From Caulobacter sp. X (lineage in GTDB: Bacteria > Pseudomonadota > Alphaproteobacteria > Caulobacterales > Caulobacteraceae): a stretch of 64,000 nucleotides of DNA. Location: the NCBI RefSeq assembly GCF_002742635.1, contig NZ_PEGF01000002.1:620001-684000 (forward strand), given 5' to 3'. The position numbers and the translations under genes were made by a program. Below the pieces are notes generated by a model. The model saw nothing but the letters and a program-made list of their open reading frames with translations. It did no database searches and was not told the DNA's origin. Positions 22,265-32,300 of the stretch are shown here, piece by piece. Position 1 is the stretch's first letter; every line of letters starts with the position of its first letter.

Positions 22265-23812
22265 ATGTCCACCCTCGCCGCCATGATCGCCGCCGACTAC
22301 GGGACCATCGGCGAGATCCTGCGGATCCGCGCCCAGGAGAATCCCGACCGCCTGGCGGTGGTGATGGAGACCGGCGAGGCCGTCACCTACGCCCAGTTCG
22401 ACGCCCTGGCCGACCGGGTCGCCGCCGCCCTGCAGCGCGATGGCGTCCAGCCCGGCGAGGCCGTCGCCGTCTGCGCCCTGTCGTCGATCCCCTATGCCGC
22501 CCTGTTCCTCGGCGCGCTGCGGGCCGGCGTGGCGGTCGCGCCGATCGCGCCGTCCTCAACGCCCGAGGCCATCGCCGGCATGGTCGCCGACTGCGGGGCC
22601 AAGCTGTTCTTCCTCGACGCGGGCGTGGCCCAGGCCCAGAAGCCCGCGCCCGTCCCAGTCCGCCAGATCGCCCTGGACGGATCTTCCGCCGGCGAGGCCT
22701 TCGACGCCTGGCTGGCGCCGGAGGGCGCGGCGCCCGAGCCTGTCGTGATCGAGCCCAAGCACCCGTTCAACATCATCTATTCCAGCGGCACGACCGGCAC
22801 GCCCAAGGGCATCGTCCAGTCGCACGGCATGCGCTGGAAGCACATCTTCGTCGGCGACACGATCGGCTACGCTCACGCGCCGGTCAGCCTGCTGTCGACG
22901 CCGCTCTATTCGAACACGACGCTGGTCTGCTTCTTCCCGACCCTGGCCGGCGGCGGGACCGTCGTGCTGATGAAAAAGTTCGACGTCGTCCGCTATCTGG
23001 AGCTGGCCCAACAGCACCGCGTCACCCACACCATGCTGGTGCCGGTGCAATACCGCCGGCTGATGGAGCACCCGGACTTCGACCGTTACGATCTCTCGTC
23101 CACGCGGATGAAGTTCTGCACCAGCGCGCCGTTCTCGGCCGAGCTGAAGGCGCAAGTGCTGCAACGCTGGCGCGGCGGCCTGGTCGAGTACTTCGGCATG
23201 ACCGAGGGCGGCGGGACCTGCATCCTGATGGCCCACGAGCATCCGGACAAGCTGCACACGGTCGGCCGTCCCGCGCCCGGCCACGACATCCGCCTGATCG
23301 ACGAGGATGGCGTCCAGGTCGGCCCCGGCGTGGTCGGCGAGATCGTCGGCCGCTCGGCCTCGATGATGAACGGCTATCATGGCCGCGCCGACAAGACGGC
23401 CGAGGCGACCTGGATCTCGCCCGAGGGCTGGACCTTCATCCGCACCGGCGACGTCGGCCGGTTCGACGAGGACGGCTTCCTGACGCTGATGGATCGCAAG
23501 AAGGACATGATCATCAGCGGCGGCTTCAACATCTATCCGTCCGACCTGGAGGCGGTGCTGGCCACCCATCCGGCGGTGGTCGAGGCCGCCGTGGTCGGCG
23601 TGCCCTCCGACGCCTGGGGCGAGACGCCCGTGGCCTTCGTCGCGGTGCGTGGAGACGTCGAGCCGGAGGCCATCCGGACCTTCGTCAACGACAAGGTCGG
23701 CAAGACCCAAAGGCTGGCGGAGGTTCGTTTCGTCGACGCCCTGCCGCGTAGCCATATCGGCAAGGTCCTGAAGCGCGAACTGCGCGAAACCTGGCAGAAA
23801 TCGCCTAGCTGA
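22265..23812 (+). CDS. Class I adenylate-forming acyl-CoA synthetase (AMP-binding)
   Basis: A 515-residue ANL-superfamily ligase that activates a carboxylic acid with ATP and joins it to CoA. The P-loop is IIYSSGTTGTPKGIVQSHG (about 175-193). The A5 motif is EYFGMTEGGGT, the hinge motif is TGDVGRFDEDGFLTLMDRKK, and the CoA-linked motif is ISGGFNIYPSDLE. The catalytic Lys lies near the C-terminus in PRSHIGKVLKRELRE. Substrate class is unclear; fatty acids, aryl acids and malonyl-type acids are all possible. Position next to the beta-oxidation gene suggests activation of an acid for beta-oxidation. Confidence 0.92.
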   Translation: MSTLAAMIAADYGTIGEILRIRAQENPDRLAVVMETGEAVTYAQFDALADRVAAALQRDGVQPGEAVAVCALSSIPYAALFLGALRAGVAVAPIAPSSTPEAIAGMVADCGAKLFFLDAGVAQAQKPAPVPVRQIALDGSSAGEAFDAWLAPEGAAPEPVVIEPKHPFNIIYSSGTTGTPKGIVQSHGMRWKHIFVGDTIGYAHAPVSLLSTPLYSNTTLVCFFPTLAGGGTVVLMKKFDVVRYLELAQQHRVTHTMLVPVQYRRLMEHPDFDRYDLSSTRMKFCTSAPFSAELKAQVLQRWRGGLVEYFGMTEGGGTCILMAHEHPDKLHTVGRPAPGHDIRLIDEDGVQVGPGVVGEIVGRSASMMNGYHGRADKTAEATWISPEGWTFIRTGDVGRFDEDGFLTLMDRKKDMIISGGFNIYPSDLEAVLATHPAVVEAAVVGVPSDAWGETPVAFVAVRGDVEPEAIRTFVNDKVGKTQRLAEVRFVDALPRSHIGKVLKRELRETWQKSPS

Positions 23813-23933
23813 TAGACAAATTTGCCGCGACGGCGCGCCGCATTAGGGGCGGCGGAATCGCTGGATACCTTTGCTTAACCATAAGGCGCGGCCCCATGGG
23901 TCGCCTGGTTCTTAGCGGATCCAAGTTCACGCC

Positions 23934-24917
23934 ATGCTGCCCAAGCCCTTCGCCGCCTCGACCCTGTCCTCGCCCGTTCTGGACCACGCTTCGGTGGGTC
24001 TTGAGCCGGTGGATTTCGACGCGGTCGCCAAGGCCTTGGGCGCGCGCGGCTACGCCTCCGATCTTGAACAGCGCCTGGCCAGCCGTTTCGCGCGTCCCGT
24101 CCGCGCCCGCGCCTTCACCGACCGGACGACGACCGTCGCGGCGGCGCTGAAGGCCCTGGGCGTGCGGCCCGGCGGCGTCTGCGTGGTTTCGGCGCTGGCC
24201 GATCTGGAGACCCTGGCCGGCGTGGCCGCGGCCGGCCTGACGGCCTGGCTGGTCGACGTCGATCCGTTCAGCGCCATGTTCGACACCCGCCACCTGCGCG
24301 AGCGCCTGCCCCACGCGCCGGGCCCGCTGGAAGCCATCGTCCCCGCCGCCGCCCACGGCCGCGCGCCCGACATGCGCGCCTGGGCCGCCTTCCGCGACGA
24401 GACCGGCCTGCCGGTGCTGGTCGACGCCTTCGGCGCCTTCGACGTGATGATCGAGGCCCCCGTGCCGGTGCTGATCGGCCTGCCCAGCGGCGAGGGCGTG
24501 TTCGTCGCCTGCGAGGACGCCACGCCGGTCAACGCCATCGAGGCCCGCCCCTTCGTCGGCGACGACGGCGTGGCCGCCTGGGCCCGCCTGCGCCACCGCC
24601 TGTGCGCCACGGCCCAGCAGCTGCGGGTGCTGCTGCTGGACAGCGGCGTCAGTTTCCAGCCGGGCTGGGGCATGAGCTGGATTTCCCCGACCTGCGCCCT
24701 GACTCTGCCTGGCGACGACGCCGGGACCGTGGCCTGGAAGCTGCGCCAGGCGGGCGTGCCGGCCAGCTGCGCGGTCCGCGACCTGACCGTGAAGGCCGAC
24801 GACACCCCGACCGCCGACCACATCGCGGCGTCCACCGTGATGATTGAGCTCGATCCAGGGCTGGATATCGAAGGCCTGGACCGGCTGTGCGACGCGCTGC
24901 GGGAAGCGCTGGCTTAG
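23934..24917 (+). CDS. DegT/DnrJ-aminotransferase-like protein without the PLP lysine
   Basis: A 327-residue protein that I read as a divergent fold-type I (DegT/DnrJ/EryC1-like) relative. The order of elements fits: an N-terminal LEQRLASRFARP segment, a cofactor-binding-like stretch (VRPGGVCVVSALADLETLAG), AAGLTAWLVDVDP, and VLVDAFGAFDVM where aminotransferases have the EDAAHA-type motif. At the position where active enzymes carry the Schiff-base Lys (SFxxxKxL) this protein has LIGLPSGEGVFVACED, with no Lys. It is shorter than the usual 370-400 residues. It probably does not transaminate; a binding or regulatory role is inference. Start at ATG 23934. Confidence 0.7.
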   Translation: MLPKPFAASTLSSPVLDHASVGLEPVDFDAVAKALGARGYASDLEQRLASRFARPVRARAFTDRTTTVAAALKALGVRPGGVCVVSALADLETLAGVAAAGLTAWLVDVDPFSAMFDTRHLRERLPHAPGPLEAIVPAAAHGRAPDMRAWAAFRDETGLPVLVDAFGAFDVMIEAPVPVLIGLPSGEGVFVACEDATPVNAIEARPFVGDDGVAAWARLRHRLCATAQQLRVLLLDSGVSFQPGWGMSWISPTCALTLPGDDAGTVAWKLRQAGVPASCAVRDLTVKADDTPTADHIAASTVMIELDPGLDIEGLDRLCDALREALA

Positions 24918-24920
24918 AAG

Positions 24921-25034
24921 GCCTCCTCTCCCTTGGGAGAGGGGTAGGGGAGAGGGGCTAAACCGTCAGCCCGTCGTAATCCCTCACCTCCCACCGCTAC
25001 GCGGCGGGTCCCTCCTCTCCCAGAGGGAGAGGGG
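24921..25034. repeat. Intergenic inverted repeat, family B (copy 3)
   Basis: A palindromic element that fills the gap between two convergent genes. Its arms are CCTCTCCCTTGGGAGAGGGG and CCTCTCCCAGAGGGAGAGGG, with an inner CCACCGCTACGCGGCGGG hairpin. It may serve both genes as a terminator. Confidence 0.7.
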
Positions 25035-25056
25035 TCTTGAAAGTGGGAGAGGGTTC

Positions 25057-26076
25057 TTAGTGCGCCGCCGCGTAGGCCTCGACCTTCGCCACCCGCTCGG
25101 CCTTCTCGGCGTCCGACAGGAACGAGCCTTCGAAGCTGTTCTTGGCCAGGGTGACGATCTCGTCGCGCGTCAGGCCCACGGCGTCGGCGGTGGCGAGGTA
25201 GTTCTCCAAGAGATAACCGCCAAAATAGGCCGGGTCGTCGGAATTGACCGTGGCCTTCAGGCCCAGGCTGAGCATCTTCTTCAGCGGATGGACGTCGAGG
25301 CTGGGCACGCCGCACAGCTTCAGGTTCGACAGCGGGCAGACGGTCAGGGTCACGCCGTCCTTGACCAGGCGCGCGGTCAGGGCCTCGTCCTCGAGGGCGC
25401 GGTTGCCGTGGTCGATGCGGTCGACCTTCACGAGGTCAATGGCTTCCCAGACATATTCCGGCGGGCCTTCCTCGCCGGCGTGGGCCACGACCTTGAGGCC
25501 GAGGTCTCGGGCCGCCTGCATGACGCGGGCGAACTTGGCCGGCGGATGGCCGACCTCTGAGCTGTCCAGGCCGACGCCGGCCAGGGAGGCTAGCCACGGC
25601 TTGGCCTGCTCCAGCGTCTCGAAGGCGGACTCTTCGGAGAGATGCCGCAGGAAGCACAGGATCAGCTTGGAGGTGACGCCCAGCGTCTTCTCGGCCTCGG
25701 CCATGCCGGCCAGCAGGCCCTTGATCACCGTGTCGAACGCGACGCCGCGGTCGGTGTGGGTCTGGGGATCGAAGAAGATCTCGGCGTGCGTGCCGCCATC
25801 GGCCGCCAGGCGCTGGAAGTAGGCCAGGGCCAGGTCCTTGAAGTCGGCCTCCGTGATCAGCACGCCCGCGCCCTGGTAATAGATGTCCAGGAAGTCCTGC
25901 AGGTTCGAGAACTGATAGGCCGCCCGGATCTCGTCGACCGACTTGTAGGGCAGAGTGATCCCGTTGCGTTGCGCCAGGGCGAACATCAGTTCGGGTTCGA
26001 GGCTGCCCTCGATGTGCATGTGCAGCTCGGCCTTGGGCAGGCCGCGAACGAAGGTGGCGAAAGCTGTGTCGGTCAT
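25057..26076 (-). CDS. Adenine deaminase (adenosine-deaminase superfamily)
   Basis: A zinc amidohydrolase of 339 residues. Zinc ligands are visible as His19 and His21 (AELHMHIEG), His199 (VVAHAGEEG) and Asp280 (VNSDDPAYFGG), with Glu202 as catalytic acid and His223 in IDHGNRALED. The stretches FFDPQTHTDRG, LCFLRHLSEESAF and GLDSSEVGHPPAKF are those of the adenine deaminase subgroup (yeast Aah1 and Pseudomonas type), so the likely reaction is adenine to hypoxanthine in purine salvage rather than adenosine to inosine. It is cytoplasmic. Such genes are often labelled add, which can mislead. Confidence 0.9.
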   Translation of the reverse strand: MTDTAFATFVRGLPKAELHMHIEGSLEPELMFALAQRNGITLPYKSVDEIRAAYQFSNLQDFLDIYYQGAGVLITEADFKDLALAYFQRLAADGGTHAEIFFDPQTHTDRGVAFDTVIKGLLAGMAEAEKTLGVTSKLILCFLRHLSEESAFETLEQAKPWLASLAGVGLDSSEVGHPPAKFARVMQAARDLGLKVVAHAGEEGPPEYVWEAIDLVKVDRIDHGNRALEDEALTARLVKDGVTLTVCPLSNLKLCGVPSLDVHPLKKMLSLGLKATVNSDDPAYFGGYLLENYLATADAVGLTRDEIVTLAKNSFEGSFLSDAEKAERVAKVEAYAAAH

Positions 26077-26114
26077 GGGGGAGTTATGGGCTTCCTAGCC
26101 AAGCCCTTTCAACC

Positions 26115-26236
26115 GTCTCCTTCTCCCCTTGCGGGAGAAGGTGTCAGCGGAGCTGACGGATGAGGGGTTTCTGGGCGACCTCAGCGCAACCCCTCACCCG
26201 GCCCTGGCGGGCCACCCTCTCCCGAAAGGGAGAGGG
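26115..26236. repeat. Intergenic inverted repeat, family B (copy 4)
   Basis: A palindromic element lying between the adenine deaminase start and the pirin stop. Left arm CTCCTTCTCCCCTTGCGGGA, right arm CCACCCTCTCCCGAAAGGGA, with a small GTCAGCGGAGCTGAC hairpin (about 26143-26157). It occupies the upstream region of the adenine deaminase gene, so the promoter must be short or lie within it. Confidence 0.7.
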
Positions 26237-26243
26237 AAGAGAC

Positions 26244-27140
26244 TCACGACATCGGCGGCGCGGGCGGCGGCGGGCCTTCGGGCAGGGGGATGAACTCGTC
26301 GTGGTCGAGGTCGGGCAGCTTCATGCGGCCGGCCTTCCAGTCGGCCTTGGCCTGCTCGATGCGGTCCTTGGACGAGGAGACGAAGTTCCATTCGATGAAG
26401 CGCGGGCCAATCGGCTCACCGCCCATCAGCATGACGGTCGAGCGCTCGAGGGCCTTGAAGACCACGGTGTCGCCCGGCGCGAAGACGGCCATCTGGGCGG
26501 TGGTCAGCTCGCGACCGTCGACCTCGACCCGGCCCTCGGCGACATAGGCGGCGCGCTCGGAATATTCGGCGGGCAGGGCGGCGGTGGTCCCCGGCTCCAG
26601 CTCCCAGTGGACGTAGAACAGCGGCGAATAGACCGGCACGTTCGACTTCGCGCCAAAGGCCTCGCCGGCGATCAGCCGCGCCTTCAGTCCGCCCTCCTCA
26701 TAGTAGGGCAGGTCGCCCGAACCTTCGTGGTGGGTGAAGCTGGGGTCGATCTCCTCGAACTCCTTAGGCAGGGCGATCCAGGCCTGCATGCCGTCCATAT
26801 GGCCGCCGTGTTCGCGCAGGCCCTCGAAGCGTTCGGAGTGGGTGATGCCGCTGCCGGCGGTCATCCAGTTGACCTCGCCCGGCTTGATCACCGCCAGTGA
26901 GCCGACGCTGTCGCGGTGGGTGATCTCGCCCTGGAACAGGTAGCTGAGGGTCGACAGGCCGATATGCGGGTGCGGGCGCACGTCGGCGTCCTTGGCGAAG
27001 CCGGGCTGAAAGGTCGCCGGGCCCATGTGGTCGAGGAAGGTGAACGGCCCGACCATCCGGTGGGCGTGGAACGGCAGCACCCGCCCGACCTCGAAATTGC
27101 CGAGGTTTTTGCGGCGGGCTTCGATGACGAGATCGATCAT
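26244..27140 (-). CDS. Pirin family protein
   Basis: A 298-residue bicupin. The N-terminal pirin domain shows GPFTFLDHMGPATFQPGF and the metal site VRPHPHIGLSTLSYLFQG, followed by SGITHSERFEG, which together supply the His, His, His and Glu ligands. The C-terminal cupin (PLFYVHWELEPGTTAALPAE) and a Pro-rich tail end the protein. Bacterial pirins include quercetin dioxygenases and regulators of central metabolism; sequence alone does not choose. Single gene, start at ATG 27140. Confidence 0.9.
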   Translation of the reverse strand: MIDLVIEARRKNLGNFEVGRVLPFHAHRMVGPFTFLDHMGPATFQPGFAKDADVRPHPHIGLSTLSYLFQGEITHRDSVGSLAVIKPGEVNWMTAGSGITHSERFEGLREHGGHMDGMQAWIALPKEFEEIDPSFTHHEGSGDLPYYEEGGLKARLIAGEAFGAKSNVPVYSPLFYVHWELEPGTTAALPAEYSERAAYVAEGRVEVDGRELTTAQMAVFAPGDTVVFKALERSTVMLMGGEPIGPRFIEWNFVSSSKDRIEQAKADWKAGRMKLPDLDHDEFIPLPEGPPPPAPPMS

Positions 27141-27236
27141 GGGAACTCCAGCGGTGTATCGGCCGGAGCTTAGCGGGCGGGGGCGGGGCCCGTCTTGTCC
27201 AAAAGGGTGGCCGAAACCCGCCTTTCCGAGCCTTGC

Positions 27237-28514
27237 CTACAGCGCGTCCGGCGTCTTCTTCAGCGGCCACAGCGCCAGGAGGCTGATCGCGCCGGCCGCG
27301 GCCAGATACAGGCCGACCAGCTTCAGGCCGCCGTGGGTCGCCAGGGCCTGGGCGATGGCCGGGGTCATGCCGCCGCCGATCACGCCGCCGACATTGAAGG
27401 CGATCGACGCGCCGGTGTAGCGCACCCGGGCCGGAAACAGGCTGGGCAGCCAGGCGCCCAGGGGGCCGTAGACCAGGCCCATGACCACCAGGGCCAGCGA
27501 CAGAAAGACGCCGATCAGCCCCAGCGAGCCCGAGCCCATCATCGGGGCCAAGGCCGCGCCGGCGACGATGGTCAGCAGCGAGCCGGCCATCAGCACGCGG
27601 CGGGGGCTCGACTTGTCCGCCCAGTAGCCAGCCCAGACGATGCCGCCGGCCATGAACAGGATAGCGACCAGCAGCACGCCCAGGAACAGCTGGCGGCCAT
27701 AGCCCAGGGTCGTGACCCCATAGCCCAGCGAGAAGGCGGTGGTCAGGTAGAAGAGGGCGAAGCAGGCGACCACGGCGAAGGTGCCGCCGATCGTCTCGCG
27801 CGCGTGGGTCCTCATCAGCTCGGCGACCGGCACGTGCGGCGGCGGGGCTTCGTGCGCGGCGGCCTGGAAGGCGGGGGTCTCGGTCAGCTTCAGGCGGATC
27901 CACAGGCCGACCCCGACTAGCAGGATGCTGCCCAGGAACGGCACGCGCCAGCCCCAGGCCTGGAACTGCTCGGGCGTCAGCAGGGCGCCCAGGATCAGGA
28001 AGAGGCCGTTGGCGGCGATGAAGCCGACCGGCGCGCCCAGCTGCGGGAACATGCCAAAGCGCGCGCGGAAGCCGGGCGGGGCGTTCTCGACCGCCAGCAG
28101 CGCCGCGCCGCCCCATTCGCCACCCAGGCCGAAGCCCTGGCCAAAACGCAGCAGGCACAGCAGGAACGGCGCGACCCAGCCGATGTGGTGGTAGGTCGGC
28201 AGGAAGGCGACCAGCAGGGTCGAGCCGCCCATGATCAGCAGCGACGCCACCAGCGTCGACTTTCGCCCGATGCGATCGCCGAAATGGCCGAACACGATCG
28301 AGCCCAGGGGGCGGGCGATGAAGGCCACGCTCAGGCTGGCGTAGGAGGCCAAAAGCTGCATGGCCGGCGAGCTGGCCGGGAAGAACAGCGGCCCAAACAC
28401 CAGCGAGGCGGCCGTGGCGTAGATATAGAAGTCGTAGAACTCGACCGCCGTGCCGATCAGGCTGGCGGCCAGCACGCGTCGCGTCGACGCACTCCCGGTG
28501 CTCGATCCGGCCAT
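27237..28514 (-). CDS. MFS transporter, metabolite:H+ symporter (MHS) type
   Basis: A 12-helix major facilitator carrier of 425 residues. The MHS-subfamily start is seen as SLIGTAVEFYDFYIYATAAS. The helix 2-3 loop motif is GHFGDRIGRKS, and CLLRFGQGFGLGGEWGGAAL lies in helix 4. Relatives carry shikimate, proline/betaine, alpha-ketoglutarate or citrate with protons, so an organic acid or zwitterion is likely. The substrate cannot be set further. It precedes no co-transcribed enzyme. Confidence 0.92.
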   Translation of the reverse strand: MAGSSTGSASTRRVLAASLIGTAVEFYDFYIYATAASLVFGPLFFPASSPAMQLLASYASLSVAFIARPLGSIVFGHFGDRIGRKSTLVASLLIMGGSTLLVAFLPTYHHIGWVAPFLLCLLRFGQGFGLGGEWGGAALLAVENAPPGFRARFGMFPQLGAPVGFIAANGLFLILGALLTPEQFQAWGWRVPFLGSILLVGVGLWIRLKLTETPAFQAAAHEAPPPHVPVAELMRTHARETIGGTFAVVACFALFYLTTAFSLGYGVTTLGYGRQLFLGVLLVAILFMAGGIVWAGYWADKSSPRRVLMAGSLLTIVAGAALAPMMGSGSLGLIGVFLSLALVVMGLVYGPLGAWLPSLFPARVRYTGASIAFNVGGVIGGGMTPAIAQALATHGGLKLVGLYLAAAGAISLLALWPLKKTPDAL

Positions 28515-28555
28515 GGCGGCCTCTCCTTCGGTAGTCTTGTTTGCGCCAACCCTAT

Positions 28556-28690
28556 TCCGTCATTCCCGCCCTTGTGGCGGGAACCCCTCTATCCGCCGCA
28601 GGTGCGGGAGGGGCGGATCGCTAGCGATCCGCTGGCGTCTCACGTGTCAGCTGAACCAGGGGTTCCCGCCACAAGGGCGGGAATGACGGA
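28556..28690. repeat. Nested palindromic element, family C (perfect 33-base arms)
   Basis: TCCGTCATTCCCGCCCTTGT and the next 13 bases (28556-28588) are exactly reverse-complementary to 28658-28690. The 69-base spacer holds a second perfect palindrome, GCGGATCGCTAGCGATCCGC (28613-28632). The element fills most of the gap between the MFS start and the Lrp-type regulator stop. It looks like a small mobile or REP-like unit. Confidence 0.9.
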
Positions 28691-28717
28691 GGAAGGGGAA
28701 ACGGGTTCCCCTCGCCC

Positions 28718-29215
28718 CTAGCCCAGCGGGCTCACATAAGGGCTGATCAGGCCCAGAGGCACGGCGGTCGAGTTCTTGACGCCGCGGATCACGATGCGGC
28801 TCTCGATGTTCGACACCAGGCCCAGCGACAGCAGCTTGTCGCGCAGGAATTCGTCGAAGGCGCGCATGTCGCGGGTGACGATGCGCATCTCGTAGTCGGC
28901 CGCGCCGGTCACGGTGGCGCACTGGACGACCTCGGCCCACTTGGCGACCGCCTGTTCGAACGTGTCCAGATTTTCCTTGGTCGGAAGGGACAGCTTGACG
29001 GTGCAATAGACCTCGAAGCCCAGGCCCAGCTTTTCGCGGTCCAGAATGGTCACGCGGCGCTGGATGACGCCGGCGTCTTCCAGCCGCTTGATCCGGCGCC
29101 AGCACGGGCTGGACGACAGGCCGACTCGTTCGGCGATCTCGGCGACGGACAGTCCGGCGTCGTGTTGGATGAGATCGAGGATCTTGGCATCCACGGCGTC
29201 GAGTTGTTCGGACAA
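28718..29215 (-). CDS. Lrp/AsnC-family transcriptional regulator
   Basis: A 165-residue Lrp/AsnC protein. The N-terminal helix-turn-helix is LSVAEIAERVGLSSSPCWRR (about 22-41) after DAVDAKILDLIQHDA. The C-terminal RAM ligand domain includes GAADYEMRIVTRDMRAFDEF. The start is ATG at 29215. It is divergent from the indolepyruvate ferredoxin oxidoreductase gene with a 142-base shared upstream region, and is probably its local amino-acid-responsive regulator (inference from arrangement). Confidence 0.93.
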   Translation of the reverse strand: MSEQLDAVDAKILDLIQHDAGLSVAEIAERVGLSSSPCWRRIKRLEDAGVIQRRVTILDREKLGLGFEVYCTVKLSLPTKENLDTFEQAVAKWAEVVQCATVTGAADYEMRIVTRDMRAFDEFLRDKLLSLGLVSNIESRIVIRGVKNSTAVPLGLISPYVSPLG

Positions 29216-29357
29216 GAAATTCCTCCCCCCAGCGGGCGTTGACGCTCACTTCGTGCGCAAAACGGCCACGAGTCGGGCACGCCTTGGGCAAACAATTTCC
29301 GCGCTTCTATAAGATATTGCGTTACGGGCGGGAAGACCCGGGAGGAAAATTTTTGCC

Positions 29358-32300
29358 ATGCGGCACTCGGAAGTCACGCTCGACGACAAATATGTGCTCG
29401 AAGATGGTCGAGCTTTCATCACTGGCGTGCAGGCGCTGTTGCGCGTTTTGCTCGATCGCAAGCGCCTCGACCGCAAGGCGGGGTTGAATACGGCGGGCTT
29501 TTTGTCCGGCTATAGAGGCTCCCCCCTCGGCGGTCTCGACCAGCAGGCCGCGCGCATCAACAAGCTGCTGACCGCCCACGACGTCGTCTTCAAGGAAGGC
29601 GTCAACGAGGACCTGGCCGCCACCGCCGTGTGGGGCAGCCAGCAGGCGAATCTGTTCCCCGGCGCCCTCTACGACGGCGTGTTCGGCATGTGGTACGGCA
29701 AGGCGCCCGGCGTCGACCGCACCGGCGACGTCTTCAAGCACGCCAATTTCGCCGGCGTCTTCCCGACCGGCGGCGTGCTGGCGGTGGCCGGCGACGACCA
29801 CAACTGCAAGAGCTCGACCCTGCCGTCGCAGTCCGAGTTCGCCTTCCAGGACTTCGAGATGCCGGTGCTGGCCCCGGCCGACGTGCAGGAGGTTCTCGAC
29901 TACGGGATCCTGGGCCTGTCGCTGTCGCGGTTCTCGGGCCTGTGGGCGGGCATGATCGCCCTGGCCGACACCATGGACAGCGGCGTCACGATCGACGTCT
30001 CGCTGGACCGCCACAAGCTGGTCACGCCCGACTTCCCGTTCCCGCCCGGCGGTCTTGGCATTCGGCTGAAGGACCAGCCGATGGAGAAGGAGCGGCGGAT
30101 GCGGCTCCACAAGATCCCCGCCGCCCTGGCCTTCGCCCGCGCCAACGGTATCGACCGCGTGGTGCTGGGCGCCTCGCACGTGCGGGTCGGCAAGGCGCGT
30201 CTTGGCATCGTCTGCCAGGGCCAAGCCTACAAGGATGTGCTGGAGGCCTTCACGGCCATGGGCATGAGCCTGCAGGAGGCCGCCGACCTGGGCGTCTCGA
30301 TCTATAAGGTCGGCATGCCCTGGCCGCTGGAGCCGCTGGGCCTGCGCGCCTTCGCCGCCGGCCTCGAGACCCTGATGGTCATCGAGCACAAGCGCGCGCT
30401 GATCGAGCCCCAGGCTCGGGCGGCCCTCTATGACCTGCCCGCCCAGGCGCGCCCGCGCGTGATCGGCAAGACCGACGAGAAGGGCGGGCCGCTGCTGTCC
30501 GAGCTCGGCTCGCTGTCGGTGGCGGAAATCGCGCTCGCCATCTACGACCGCCTGCCCGAGGGGCCGCACATGGAGTGGGCCCAGGCCTATCTGAACCGCG
30601 TCAGCGCCGCCGGCGTCGCCGCCGTCAGCCTGGCCGCCGACCAGGCCCGCAAGCCGTTCTTCTGCTCGGGCTGCCCGCACAACACCTCGACCAAGCTGCC
30701 CGAGGGCAGCCGCGCTCTCGCCGGCATCGGCTGCCACTACATGGCGAGCTTCAACGACCCGTCGACGGACCTCAACACCCACATGGGCGGCGAGGGCCTG
30801 ACCTGGGTCGGCGCCTCGCCGTTCACCAGCGAAAAGCACGTCTTCCAGAACCTGGGCGATGGCACCTACAACCACTCGGGCTCGCTGGCGATCCGGGGCG
30901 CGGTCGCGGCCGGGACCAACATCACCTACAAGCTGCTCTACAACGACGCCGTGGCCATGACCGGCGGCCAGCGGGCCGAGAGCGGCTTCACCCCCGCCCA
31001 GATCACCCGCCAGCTGGCGGCCGAGGGCGTGAAGAAGACCGTCATCGTCGTCGACGACCTCAAGCGCTACGAGGGCGTTACGGGCCTGGCGCCGGGCGTC
31101 GAGATCTTCCCGCGCTCGGAGCTGATCCGCGTGCAGGAGATGCTGCGCGAGACGCCCGGGACCACGGTGCTGCTGTACGACCAGACCTGCGCCACCGAAA
31201 AGCGCCGCCGCCGCAAGCGCGGCTCCATGCCCAAGGCCACCCAGCGCGTCTTCATCAATCCGCTGGTCTGCGAAGGCTGCGGCGACTGCTCGGTGAAGTC
31301 CAACTGCGTCTCGGTCGAGCCCCTGGCCACCGAGTTCGGCCGCAAGCGCAAGATCAACCAGTCCTCGTGCAATCAGGACTATTCCTGCGTCCAGGGCTTC
31401 TGCCCGTCGTTCATCACCCTGGAAGGGGCCGAGAGCGCGCAAGGCAAGAAGACCCCGGCGGCCCTGACCGCCGAGTCGACGCCGCTGCCCGAGTTCGAGC
31501 CGCTGACCGGCGTGCGCAAGATCCTGTTCACGGGCGTCGGCGGCACGGGCGTGACGACCGTCGCCTCGATCCTGGCCATGGCCGCCCACATCGACGGCCG
31601 CGCCGGCAGCGTGGTCGACATGACGGGCCTGGCCCAAAAGGGCGGCTCGGTGTTCAGCCACGTCAAGATCGGCGAGACCGAGGAGACGGTGGTCGGCGGT
31701 CGCGTGCCCGCGGCCAGCGCCGATGTGCTGATCGCCTGCGACCTGCTGGTCGCCGCCTCGCCCGAAGGCCTGTCGCTGTACGCCAAGGACCGCACGCGCG
31801 CGTTCGGCAACAGCGACTTCGCCCCGACGGCCGACTTCGTCACCAGTCGCGACATCCGCTTCGACAGCGGGGCCATGGCCCGGCGGGTCAAGACCGCGAG
31901 CAAGACCTTCGACGCCTGCCCGGCCCAGCACCTGGCCGAGAGCCAGTTCGGCGACGCCATCTACGCCAACATGATCATGGTGGGCTTCGCCTGGCAGCGC
32001 GGGGTGATCCCGGTCTCCAGCCGCGCCCTATACCGCGCGATCAAGCTGAACGGGGTGGACGCCGAAGCCAACCTGCAGGCCTTCGAACTGGGCCGCCGGG
32101 TGGCGCATGACCCGACCTCGATCGCGGTCAAGGAAGACAAGGTCGCCACGCCCGAGACCATGCCGCTAGACGACCTGATCGCCCACCGGATCCGCGAGCT
32201 GACGGCTTACCAGAACGCGGCCTACGCCCAGCGCTACGCGGACAAGATCGCCAAGGTCCGTAGCGCCGAAGCCGCCGTTTCCGGCGCGGACTCGGCGCTG

